In this document: in pieces, positions 19,389 to 26,630 of the stretch
Numbering within the stretch: position 1 is the stretch's first letter
Layout: every line of letters begins with the position of its first letter
DNA from: a virus
Length of the DNA: 40,453 nt
Strand: one strand, 5' to 3'
IMG/VR virus record: IMGVR_UViG_3300036835_000336
Location: 1-40,453 of that record
Position numbers and translations under genes: made by a program
Notes under the pieces: generated by a model
What the model saw: only the letters and a program-made list of their open reading frames with translations
Database searches by the model: none
What the model was told of the DNA's origin: nothing

Positions 19389-20030
19389 CTATGGGGCGGA
19401 TGCCACGAGGCAGACGACGACCGTAGCCGTTGCCTCCGGGTTGCGCTGGTGGATGTCCATCGTCGTGCGGGTAGAGCCGGGCGGGCAGTTGAACCCCTGG
19501 CCGTTGTCGCCCTGGCCCGGTGGTCCCTGCGGGCCCTGCGCGCCGGGCGGCCCCTGCGGGCCAGGAGCTCCGGGCTCGCCGCGCTCCCCCTGCGGGCCCT
19601 GCGCGCCGGGCGGCCCGACTGCCCCCGTCGCTCCCTGCGCTCCCGTCGCGCCTCGAGCGCCGGTAGCGCCGTCCTGGCCGGCCGCCCCCGTCTCGCCCTG
19701 CGCCCCGGTCTGGCCGGCCACGCCCCGGAGCCCCCGCGCGCCGCGCTGGCCCGCCGCTCCCGCGTTGCCGGCCGCTCCCGCGGGCCCTGGGTCCCCCGTC
19801 GGGCCCGACGCCCCAGAACGCCCCGTAGGGCCCCTGGCGCCGGCGGCGCCCCGGCTCCCCTTCGGCCCCTGCTCCCCCTGCGGGCCCGGGGGCCCGATGG
19901 CGACGGGCGGCGTCTGCGCGGAGGCGCGCTGCGACCCCGGGCCCGCGTTGGCTGCCATGACGGCCGCGGTACCGGCGCCGACGCCGATGAGGCCGGCATA
20001 GAGGACGACGAGCCAGAGCGCGCGGGTCAT
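19389..20030 (-). CDS. membrane-anchored collagen-like protein
   Basis: A 213-residue protein. One N-terminal transmembrane helix ([24 protein letters not shown]) is followed by about 43 Gly-X-Y triplets (roughly 45-175, such as [13 protein letters not shown]) that should form a collagen-like triple helix. A short C-terminal domain follows with two Cys residues ([15 protein letters not shown]...VVVCLVAS). Phage collagen-like segments are usually in tail fibres; here the protein would be anchored in the host membrane with its rod outside, or the helix could be a cleaved signal peptide. It lies last in the late/lysis transcript. Role unknown. Confidence 0.85.
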   Translation of the reverse strand: MTRALWLVVLYAGLIGVGAGTAAVMAANAGPGSQRASAQTPPVAIGPPGPQGEQGPKGSRGAAGARGPTGRSGASGPTGDPGPAGAAGNAGAAGQRGARGLRGVAGQTGAQGETGAAGQDGATGARGATGAQGATGAVGPPGAQGPQGERGEPGAPGPQGPPGAQGPQGPPGQGDNGQGFNCPPGSTRTTMDIHQRNPEATATVVVCLVASAP

Positions 20031-20353
20031 CGGGAGAGCCAGTCGGTGGGTGGGTTGGGGCCGGGCCCGCGGTCCATGCTCGAGCCCCCCAGCGTGGCGC
20101 GGTCGAGCCGGCCGCGGAGAGCGAGGACGGTCGCGCGGCAGTCGGCCAGCGAGGAGCGCAAGTCGCTGATGTGGGCGTGGAGCTCGTCCTGGACCGTCAT
20201 GGGGTGCGCGGGAGCATCAACGGGCCCCTCCTCCTCCTCCGCCGGCGGCGACGGCTTCAGGAGCTTGTAGGCGGCGACGCAGGCGCCCACCAGGCCCGCC
20301 ATCGCGGTGAGCAGCCCGGCAGCGGAGTCCGCGAACGTAGCGGCGAGCGGCAC
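20027..20353 (-). CDS. small membrane protein, possible second holin or spanin-like component
   Basis: A 108-residue protein from a GTG. One or two hydrophobic stretches near the N-terminus ([26 protein letters not shown]) precede an acidic linker and a helical C-terminus ([38 protein letters not shown]) that may form a coiled coil. It follows the holin candidate in the lysis cluster. A single N-terminal helix with a coiled coil would suit an antiholin or accessory lysis protein; the sequence does not decide. Confidence 0.65.
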   Translation of the reverse strand: MPLAATFADSAAGLLTAMAGLVGACVAAYKLLKPSPPAEEEEGPVDAPAHPMTVQDELHAHISDLRSSLADCRATVLALRGRLDRATLGGSSMDRGPGPNPPTDWLSR

Positions 20354-20357
20354 CGGC

Positions 20358-20687
20358 TCACGGCGCGGGCTCGTTGAACTTCGTCGGGTCGCGGACGTCG
20401 GCTTCGTACTTCTGCCAGCCGTCCAGCCACTTGACGACGGCCGCGGCCAGCGCGCCGACGCCGCCGATGACGCCGACCGTCGATGTGATGTCGAGGTTGG
20501 CGAGCGCCGGCGCCAGCGCTGCCGCTATGCCGGCCAGTGCGCCCAGGCCCGCCACGAGCCGCCCCTTGTTGAGGCCGCCCGGGATGGCGGACTGCGGGAC
20601 CGACTTGACGACGGCCTCGAGCTCCGTCGCTACGACGCTTATCTGCTGGGCGCCGCCGGCCGCCTTCTGCCCTGGCGTCTCGCTCAC
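20358..20687 (-). CDS. holin candidate
   Basis: A 109-residue protein from the GTG at 20687 (GGAGGAGGAG upstream). After a polar N-terminus it has two hydrophobic helices (about residues 44-65, LVAGLGALAGIAAALAPALANL, and 71-88, VGVIGGVGALAAAVVKW) and a charged C-terminus. Two helices with a charged tail beside two peptidoglycan hydrolase genes is the usual pattern of a class II-like holin, which opens the membrane at lysis time. Confidence 0.7.
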   Translation of the reverse strand: MSETPGQKAAGGAQQISVVATELEAVVKSVPQSAIPGGLNKGRLVAGLGALAGIAAALAPALANLDITSTVGVIGGVGALAAAVVKWLDGWQKYEADVRDPTKFNEPAP

Positions 20688-20854
20688 GGCTCCTCCTCCG
20701 CTGGGGGCTCCCCCTCGAGGGGCGCCTCGTCGTCGTCGCCGGCGTCGTCGTCGAACGCGTCGTCGGGCTCGTCGGCGATGTCGGGGTTGCCGGCATCCGG
20801 GGGCGGGAAGGCCTCCTCCGCCGGCTCCTCGCCTTGCTGCTCCTGCTCGCTCAC
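20684..20854 (-). CDS. small acidic protein in the lysis cluster
   Basis: A 56-residue protein composed largely of Glu, Asp and Pro (VSEQEQQGEEPAEEAFPPPDAG...DDDAGDDDEAPLEGEPPAEEE). It joins its neighbour by a GTGA overlap. The composition is like 22062-22241, which also lies next to a hydrolase gene. Probably disordered; function unknown. Confidence 0.6.
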   Translation of the reverse strand: MSEQEQQGEEPAEEAFPPPDAGNPDIADEPDDAFDDDAGDDDEAPLEGEPPAEEEP

Positions 20855-20857
20855 GGC

Positions 20858-21541
20858 TCAGGCTCCGATCAGCTGCTTGATGTAGTCGGCGCGCTCCTTC
20901 CGGTGCATCTGGCCCCAGCCGCTCTTCGCGGCGGCCTCCCGGATCTGGCGCAGTTGGACGGCAAGCTTGCTCTTCGCGCGCGAGGCGCGCTCGAGATGGC
21001 TCTTGTCGACCTTCTCCCACCCGCCGTGGCGTTTGGCGATGCGCCGCTCTTTGACGAGCGTGTCGCGCGCCGCCTTCTCCGCCCCGGTGAGGTACGTGCG
21101 GGGGTGCGGCTTCGGGCGAGCTCGAGGGCTCTCGCCGCGGTGGCGGTCGCGGTCGGGGTTGTACGTCGTATGCCACGCCTCAGAGGGGGCGTCGGTCCAG
21201 GGCCCGCCGCCGCGGATGCCCCACCCGTACTCCGCCCCGTAGCGGCGGACGGCGGCCTGCATCGCCGGCGTCGGCAGGTCAACGGCGATGCCCCATCCGT
21301 GGTTGCTGGTGCCGGGCCTCGCGGCGAGCGCCCCCCTGCCCGACTGGTAGAGGTTCCAGAAGTACTGCTGGTCGGCGTAGGGCCGGTAGGCGGTGCGCGA
21401 GCTCGTCGGGCAGATCCAGACGCCCTGTTCCTTGCCGATGCGCTGGCGGAGCCGCAGCCAGGAGGCGGCGGCGTCCTTGCGCAACCGGCCGCCGGGGATG
21501 TCGGCGAGGTCGGAGTCGGGGAGCCTGCCGTTCTGGGCCAT
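20858..21541 (-). CDS. endolysin, M15 (VanY-type) peptidase
   Basis: A 227-residue protein. The zinc peptidase core is SNHGWGIAVD (H81, D88) and EAWH (E121, H124), the HxxxxxxD...ExxH set of D,D-carboxypeptidase/L-Ala-D-Glu endopeptidases of the M15 family. After a linker, the C-terminal part (about 145-227, LTGAEKAARDTLVKERRIAKRHGGWEKVDKSHLERASRAKSKL) is a basic helical domain that likely binds the cell wall. It cuts peptide parts of peptidoglycan to release progeny once the holin has opened the membrane. Confidence 0.88.
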   Translation of the reverse strand: MAQNGRLPDSDLADIPGGRLRKDAAASWLRLRQRIGKEQGVWICPTSSRTAYRPYADQQYFWNLYQSGRGALAARPGTSNHGWGIAVDLPTPAMQAAVRRYGAEYGWGIRGGGPWTDAPSEAWHTTYNPDRDRHRGESPRARPKPHPRTYLTGAEKAARDTLVKERRIAKRHGGWEKVDKSHLERASRAKSKLAVQLRQIREAAAKSGWGQMHRKERADYIKQLIGA

Positions 21542-21553
21542 GAGAGCCTCCTC

Positions 21554-22057
21554 TCAGATGTAGCGCCGGACCTCGAGGACGTCGGAGCGGTAGTCGTAGG
21601 GCAGAAACAGCGGGCCCGCCTCAGAGCCGTGGCTGATGACGTAGGGCCTCGAGCCCTTGAACGAGACGACCATCGCGACGTGCGAGCCGTTGGGCGGCTT
21701 GCCGTACAGGACGAGGTCGCAGCGGAGGATGTTGTCGTGGTCCTTGACGACCTTGCCGTGCTTGCGCAGCGTGCCGGTAAAGCCGGCGCGCCAGCCCAGG
21801 CCGTTGACGACGTCGCCCATCCCGAACCCCAGATACAGGCCGTTCCAGAGGTACCACGTGCTCGAGCTCGAGCAGTCGCAGTAGGCCGGGAACTGCCCCT
21901 TCCGGGCGTTGCGGCCTGAGCGGATGCCCTCCCAGCGGCGAGCGCCCTGCGTGTAGTGGACGGCGCCGCGGTGGTTGTAGAGCAGCCACGCCGCCTGGCA
22001 GGCGCGGTCGCGGCAACGGATGCGCTGCGCCTTGTCGAGGCCGGAGTAGGAGCCCAC
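21554..22057 (-). CDS. NlpC/P60- or CHAP-like peptidoglycan peptidase
   Basis: A 167-residue protein from the GTG at 22057 (GAGGAG upstream). PAYCDCSSSSTWYLWN holds the likely nucleophile Cys (C62) at the start of a helix; HVAMVVSFKGSRPYVISHGSE supplies His (H126) and a second polar partner (H143), the Cys-His-His order of cysteine endopeptidases. It may be the main lysin or a second one working with the M15 enzyme. No signal peptide, so export would need the holin. Confidence 0.78.
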   Translation of the reverse strand: MGSYSGLDKAQRIRCRDRACQAAWLLYNHRGAVHYTQGARRWEGIRSGRNARKGQFPAYCDCSSSSTWYLWNGLYLGFGMGDVVNGLGWRAGFTGTLRKHGKVVKDHDNILRCDLVLYGKPPNGSHVAMVVSFKGSRPYVISHGSEAGPLFLPYDYRSDVLEVRRYI

Positions 22058-22061
22058 GGGC

Positions 22062-22241
22062 CTACTCCTCGCCGGCCGGCTCCTCAGCGCTGCCGGAGTC
22101 GCCCTCGTCGTCGCCGGCCGGCTCGTCGGGCTCCTCGCTCGTCTCGCCCTGCTGGCGGTCCTGCTCGAGCTCGCCCTCATCGGGCTTGTCGGCGGCGCCC
22201 TCGTCGGGCTCCTCCTGCGGGGCCTGCGGCTCTTCGGTCAT
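22062..22241 (-). CDS. small acidic protein
   Basis: A 59-residue protein that starts MTEEPQAPQEEPDEGAADKPDE and is almost only Glu, Asp, Pro, Gly and Gln. GGAGAGAGGAG precedes the ATG. Low complexity and strongly acidic; likely disordered. Function unknown. Confidence 0.6.
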   Translation of the reverse strand: MTEEPQAPQEEPDEGAADKPDEGELEQDRQQGETSEEPDEPAGDDEGDSGSAEEPAGEE

Positions 22242-22257
22242 GCTGAACTCCTCTCTC

Positions 22258-22464
22258 CTACGGGGTTGGCTCCGGCGCCGGCATTGCCGTCTCAATCGGG
22301 GCGACGGCTCCGCTCTGCACTGTTCCCTGGACGACCTGCTCGACCACGCTTGCGGAGACGAACGCGCCCTCCGGCAGGGAGAGGCCGGCGACGAGCGCCT
22401 CGACGTCCGCGGCGGAGTCGGCGACGTAATTGATGGCGATGGAGGCCTGGACGGTCATGCTCAC
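22258..22464 (-). CDS. small protein after the tail fibre gene
   Basis: A 68-residue protein, MTVQASIAINYVADSAADVEALVAGLSLPEGAFVSASVVEQVVQG..., with a Pro/Glu tail. The GTG overlaps the stop of the collar-domain gene. It may be a fibre assembly factor or minor tail component, judged only by its position. Confidence 0.6.
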   Translation of the reverse strand: MSMTVQASIAINYVADSAADVEALVAGLSLPEGAFVSASVVEQVVQGTVQSGAVAPIETAMPAPEPTP

Positions 22465-23126
22465 GCTCCTGCGTAGATGTAGGCGGGGATCACGAGGGCG
22501 GGGGGCATGTTGCCGTCTGCCGCCCCGGAGCCCTGCGAGGGGATGCTGTGGCTGTGGCGCTGGTTCGCGCCGTAGGAGGTGCGCGCCCCCTCTGCGCTGA
22601 TCGAGAGGCCGAAGCGGTCCGCGTTGACGGCGGCTTGCGCCTGGTTGGTCGCCGTGTACGTCTCGTAGTTGTGGTTGTGGTCGGGGGAGTCGTTGCCTGT
22701 CAGGCCGCCGTGGTTATGGGCGGGCATCGCGGCGAGCGAGACCGTCTCCGCGCCCACCCGGGCCCCCATCGCGCGCGCTGAGAGCCCCACGCCCTGGCCC
22801 GCCCCGATGGCCGCCCGGCCGCGGAGGTCGGGGACGTTGAACGTAGACGTGCCGTCGCCGGCCCCGTAGTTGGTGCCGATGGCGGCGAACAGCCGTGCGA
22901 ACGAGCCCGTCCTCGAGACGGCCGCTCCGTCGCAGGCGAGCCAGCCCGCCGGCGCCACGAGCATCCCCATCCAGCGGATCTCGCCGACGTAGATGAGGCC
23001 GGGGGCTCCGCCCTGGCCGGCGATGGCGTCCGCGAGCGCCTTGATGTCGCGGGGGACGTCGACGTTGTCGTCGGGCGTCGGGTACGGAAGGCCCAGGACG
23101 GGAGTGGAGCCAGACGGGCCGGACAT
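22461..23126 (-). CDS. tail fibre/collar protein (phage tail collar domain)
   Basis: A 221-residue protein. Residues 45-115 match the phage tail collar domain: GEIRWMGMLVAPAGWLACDGAAVSRTGSFARLFAAIGTNYGAGDGTSTFNVPDLRGRAAIGAG. The rest is rich in His/Asn/Gly (MPAHNHGGLTGNDSPDHNHNYET...RHSHSIPSQGSGAADGNMPPALVIPAYIY), usual for the receptor-contacting part of short tail fibres, where His clusters often bind iron along a trimer axis. It probably recognises the host surface. Confidence 0.85.
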   Translation of the reverse strand: MSGPSGSTPVLGLPYPTPDDNVDVPRDIKALADAIAGQGGAPGLIYVGEIRWMGMLVAPAGWLACDGAAVSRTGSFARLFAAIGTNYGAGDGTSTFNVPDLRGRAAIGAGQGVGLSARAMGARVGAETVSLAAMPAHNHGGLTGNDSPDHNHNYETYTATNQAQAAVNADRFGLSISAEGARTSYGANQRHSHSIPSQGSGAADGNMPPALVIPAYIYAGA

Positions 23127-23780
23127 CTAGGGGCCTCCTCGAGAGTTCTCTGTCATGGCGCGGTACGTCGGGAAGATGGGCGGCAGGCTCGCATACGTCC
23201 AGGCGGAGCTCGCGCCCTCATCCGTCATCGCCTGGTAGTCCCAGCCCAGCACGGAGCGGTACGTCAGGACGATGCCGGCGGGCTTCGCGGCCATCAGGGC
23301 GGCGAGCACCTGGGCGGGGTCGGGCGTCTCGCTCTCGACGGTGACGACCTCGAGCGTGTACGGGGGGTCGGCGCCGGAGGGGTCGCGCTCCCGGAAGAAG
23401 ACGGTCTTGCTCCCAGTCAGGAAGAGGCTCGCCGCGGCCTCGAGCGCCGCCGGGGTGCCGCGGCGCTGCGGGGCGAGCGCCGTTATGAGCGCGCGCTGAG
23501 TCGCCTCGTCAGCTGTGGTCGGCAGCGAGAGCCCCGCCAACTGCGCGAGCCAGGGGAGCGCCCAGGCGGGGCAGCGCGCGGGGTCCAAGATCGTCTCGAA
23601 GGACGCGGCGTCGACGGGGTCGAACGCCTCCTGCAACTGGATGGCCTTCGACGCCAGCGCCTCGCAGAGATGGCCCAGCGCGTAGCCCTGGCTCGAGTCG
23701 TCGGGGGCGAGCGGCGCGAGGCGCTCAGCGAGGCGAGCTCCCAGCGGCGAGTAGTCGGGGGGCTGGCCCAGTTGGCTCAC
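23127..23780 (-). CDS. baseplate tail protein I (P2 gpI-like)
   Basis: A 217-residue protein. LPWLAQLAGLSLPTTADEATQRALITALAPQRRGTPAALEAAASLFLTGSKTVFFRERD is the characteristic segment of P2 gpI-type proteins, which join baseplate wedges to tail fibres. Gene order J - I - fibre is that of P2-like baseplates. GTG start overlaps the end of the J gene. Confidence 0.82.
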   Translation of the reverse strand: MSQLGQPPDYSPLGARLAERLAPLAPDDSSQGYALGHLCEALASKAIQLQEAFDPVDAASFETILDPARCPAWALPWLAQLAGLSLPTTADEATQRALITALAPQRRGTPAALEAAASLFLTGSKTVFFRERDPSGADPPYTLEVVTVESETPDPAQVLAALMAAKPAGIVLTYRSVLGWDYQAMTDEGASSAWTYASLPPIFPTYRAMTENSRGGP

Positions 23781-25000
23781 GGCGCCGCCTGCGCGGTGAT
23801 GAGGATGTTCGCGTCGTCGGGCATCGGGAGCGGCGCCGCCCCGGAGAGCGCGATGTCGGCCGCCTGCCAGGAGGAGCCGCCGTTGGCGGTGAGCTCGACG
23901 GAGTCGACCCAGTGGACGCCGTTGGCGCGGTTGAGGTAGTCGACGGCCTCATACAGGCGAACCTTCGTGTCGCGCGCCCAGGACGTCGTCTCCGCCGCCC
24001 CCGGCAGCGTCCCGAACTGCCCGGGGTCCAGCCAGGAGCGCATCATCGCCTCCGCCGCCGCCTCGACGTCCGCCAGCGCGAACCCCGGGAACGCCGTCAC
24101 GGTAGCCCTCACGCCGATCGTCGCGTACGTCGGGCCGATGACGTAGTTGAGGAAGTTGACCTCCCGCTGGGCGTCGAGGCTCTCGTAGACCCGCTGCATC
24201 AGGCCGACGTCAGGGGCGGCCCCGCCAGGCCCCGTTATGGCGACGGTAGTGCAGCGCGGGACGTTGCTGCCGCCGGCGGAGTTGTACTCCGGGGCGTCGG
24301 TATCGCCGACGGGGCTCTCGCTCGCCGGGGGCATGTAGAGGTCGATGGCGAGCGCGCGGCCAACGCCCGGCACTTGGAGCGCGAGCGTGGCGTGGTCCTG
24401 CGGAAGGATGGGGCGAGGAGCGAGCAGCGTAAGCGCGCTCGTCAGGCGGTCGAGGTAGTCGTCGATGTCCTCCTCGTCGGTGCCGCCCTGCGCCTCGCTG
24501 ACCTGGATGCTGTCGACGCCGTCGAGGGCGGTGGCGAGCTCGCTGTCGCCGAAGCTCCCGTTGGCTGCCGCCCCGGGGAGCTCCGCCGTGACGCCGACGC
24601 GGCTCTCGCCTCCTCCCTCTATGGCGACTACGTCGTCGTCGGTGAGGAAGACCTGGGCGTCGCCGGAGGGGTTCGGGACGATGACCTGGGAGCGGGCGTC
24701 GAGCATGACCGCCGGGGTATCCGCCGCCCACGTGATGGTGGCGGTAGCGACGGCGCTCGTAGCGGCGAGGCGTGGAATGCCGTAGATGGTCTGGCCGATC
24801 GTCGCGTAGACCGCCGGCGGCACCTGCGAGGCCTGGTCGAGGACCTCGCTGAGCATCTGGGCGTCGGCCTCGAGCATGACCGTCTCGACGTTCGCTGGGC
24901 GCGCGACCCAGTTGGGGATGGCGCCCTCGAGGTAGGAGAACGCGACGTTCGCCAGGGCGTCGGTATCGCTGACGAGGTCGAGGTCGATGTACTCAGCCAC
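23777..25000 (-). CDS. baseplate protein J (gp47-like)
   Basis: A 407-residue protein with the baseplate J pattern: an N-terminal part (DALANVAFSYLEGAIPNW... LEADAQMLSEVLDQASQVPPAVYATIGQTIYGIPRL), a central beta domain (AGSQV-like QVIVPNPSGDAQVFLTDDDVVAIEGG) and AQGGTDEEDIDDYLDRLTSALTLLAPRPILPQDHATLALQVPGVGRALAIDLY. It builds the outer baseplate wedge with the gp25-like protein. GTG start at 25000 with GAGGAGGAG upstream. Confidence 0.88.
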   Translation of the reverse strand: MAEYIDLDLVSDTDALANVAFSYLEGAIPNWVARPANVETVMLEADAQMLSEVLDQASQVPPAVYATIGQTIYGIPRLAATSAVATATITWAADTPAVMLDARSQVIVPNPSGDAQVFLTDDDVVAIEGGGESRVGVTAELPGAAANGSFGDSELATALDGVDSIQVSEAQGGTDEEDIDDYLDRLTSALTLLAPRPILPQDHATLALQVPGVGRALAIDLYMPPASESPVGDTDAPEYNSAGGSNVPRCTTVAITGPGGAAPDVGLMQRVYESLDAQREVNFLNYVIGPTYATIGVRATVTAFPGFALADVEAAAEAMMRSWLDPGQFGTLPGAAETTSWARDTKVRLYEAVDYLNRANGVHWVDSVELTANGGSSWQAADIALSGAAPLPMPDDANILITAQAAP

Positions 25001-25002
25001 GG

Positions 25003-25323
25003 CTAGAACTCCTCCTCCTCCGCGATGGTGGCGGCGATGCGGACCCGCTGGGCGCCGCGGCCGTCGTCGCTGAGCGTTATCTCGAGCTCCGCCCTGGGCT
25101 CATACAGGCCGACTTGCCGCTCGATCTCCGCGGTGTTGATGGGCGTGAGCTCGAACGCTGGGTCGGTGATGCCGAAGTCGGGCTGCTCCGCCCGCCAGCC
25201 CCGACGGAACGAGAGGAGGACGGCCACAGCTGCGGCAACCTCGTCGTCTGTGTCCTGCTGGATGCTGGCGTAGCTCGAGCCGTCTACGCGGACCGGCCAG
25301 GCGAGGTGCGGGAGGTCGTCCAT
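25003..25323 (-). CDS. baseplate wedge protein (gp25/GPW-like)
   Basis: A 106-residue protein, [84 protein letters not shown], the size and pattern of gp25-like wedge proteins (a polar core, then EPR...). These bind the sheath and the J protein. TGATG overlap with the spike/fibre gene upstream. Confidence 0.82.
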   Translation of the reverse strand: MDDLPHLAWPVRVDGSSYASIQQDTDDEVAAAVAVLLSFRRGWRAEQPDFGITDPAFELTPINTAEIERQVGLYEPRAELEITLSDDGRGAQRVRIAATIAEEEEF

Positions 25324-26630
25324 CAGGCCGCCACCGTGATCCAGCGCACCGCCCGGTAGGGCGGGCGGTTCTCGTGCGCGCCCCCGCCCCCGGAGGTGGC
25401 AGTCGTAAAACCGTGGAGGTGGTCGATGCTCCGGTCGACGCCGTTGGTGCCGAACGACGCCACCCAGGCCCAGCGCACCATCGAGTAGTTCGAGATGCCC
25501 GCCACTCCTCCGCCCTGGTCGAGGTAAATCGTATTGCCGTATTGGACGTGAGCGTGGTCGAGGCTTCGGTCGGCGGCCCCAGTCGTGCCGGTATGCGTAT
25601 GCGATGGCATCTCCGTCGCGCTCAGCGTGTGGCTCGCCTCGCCGCCCGTAGAGCCCACAGCGGCGGCCCCCGCCCCCATCAGGAACTTGTCGCGCAAGTC
25701 GGGGAGGCTGGCCCCGAACAGCGCGTATAGCTGCGGGTACTGCGCCTGCGTGATCCCCTGGCCGTTGAACTCGAGGTAGCCGCTGGGGATGGTCGAGACG
25801 AGCCAGGGGATCGGCGCGCCGACCAGAGCGCCGGCGGGGCCCTGCGGACCGGCGGGGCCCGTCGCCCCCGTATCGCCCTTCGGGCCCTGCGGCCCCGTAG
25901 CGCCCGTTGGCCCCGCGGGACCGACGGCGCCCTGCGGACCGGTGGCGCCGGTCGCGCCGGTCGCGCCGGTGTCGCCCTTCGGCCCCTGCGGGCCAGCGGG
26001 CCCCGTAGGGCCGGGCGGCCCCTGGGGTCCCGGCTCGCCGGGCACCAACACCGACACGTTCATCTGCCGGTTGTTGGCGGGCAGCGCGCCGGGGCCGGCC
26101 TGCTTGAACGTGACCGGGATGCTGACGTAGCCGCCGTGGTCGGTGGCGGGAGCGCTGACGGTGTAGCTCCCCCAGATGTCGGGGTCGTCCTGCTGCTTGA
26201 GGGCGAGCGTCTGCCCGGCCTGGAACGCGGCGAGGTTGCTCTGCGCGCCGGAGGCGGTCTGCTTCGCCAGGTTGACGACGGTGGCGGTAGCCCACGCGCC
26301 GGTGTTGATGCCGACGCGGCCGTTGGCGGCGTCGGTGGTCGAGGTCGTCCAGTTCCACTCGCCGCTGATGACGGTGCCGCCGCCGCCCCCCTCGCCGCCG
26401 GCCGCGGCGGGGTGCACGACGAACGGAGTGCCGTCCTGGGAGACAGCGACGCAGACGCGGTCGCCGGCGACGGCAGCCTCGCCGCCGACGAGCGGCCCTA
26501 GCAACTGCTGGGAGCCGTCGACGACCGCCCAGCGCTCCTCGCGGCGCAGCGTCAGCTTGCCCTCGAGGACGTTCGTCTCCCCCGGGCCCGGGGGGGGCGG
26601 CGCCGTGACCTGGTCGAGCGCCGGCGTCAT
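25323..26630 (-). CDS. baseplate spike-like domain fused to collagen-like rod and tail collar domain
   Basis: A 435-residue protein. Residues about 18-80 ([51 protein letters not shown]) look like the OB-fold of spike or gpV proteins; a beta-rich middle follows. About 34 Gly-X-Y triplets (roughly 203-300) make a collagen-like rod. The C-terminal domain (310-435) is a tail collar type: [41 protein letters not shown] followed by His-rich tips. The fusion suggests a fibre that sits under the baseplate. It is the second collar protein of the phage. Confidence 0.8.
   Translation of the reverse strand: MTPALDQVTAPPPPGPGETNVLEGKLTLRREERWAVVDGSQQLLGPLVGGEAAVAGDRVCVAVSQDGTPFVVHPAAAGGEGGGGGTVISGEWNWTTSTTDAANGRVGINTGAWATATVVNLAKQTASGAQSNLAAFQAGQTLALKQQDDPDIWGSYTVSAPATDHGGYVSIPVTFKQAGPGALPANNRQMNVSVLVPGEPGPQGPPGPTGPAGPQGPKGDTGATGATGATGPQGAVGPAGPTGATGPQGPKGDTGATGPAGPQGPAGALVGAPIPWLVSTIPSGYLEFNGQGITQAQYPQLYALFGASLPDLRDKFLMGAGAAAVGSTGGEASHTLSATEMPSHTHTGTTGAADRSLDHAHVQYGNTIYLDQGGGVAGISNYSMVRWAWVASFGTNGVDRSIDHLHGFTTATSGGGGAHENRPPYRAVRWITVAA

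Noticed and set aside
19346-19999. Alternative frame over the collagen-like gene
   Set aside because: The Gly-X-Y frame at 19389-20030 has a transmembrane start, a proper overlap with its neighbour and regular triplets; the other frames are by-products of the repeat.
25800-26040. Repetitive DNA that could be taken for a tandem repeat or CRISPR-like array
   Set aside because: It encodes the Gly-X-Y rod of the fibre protein; there are no unique spacers between constant repeats.
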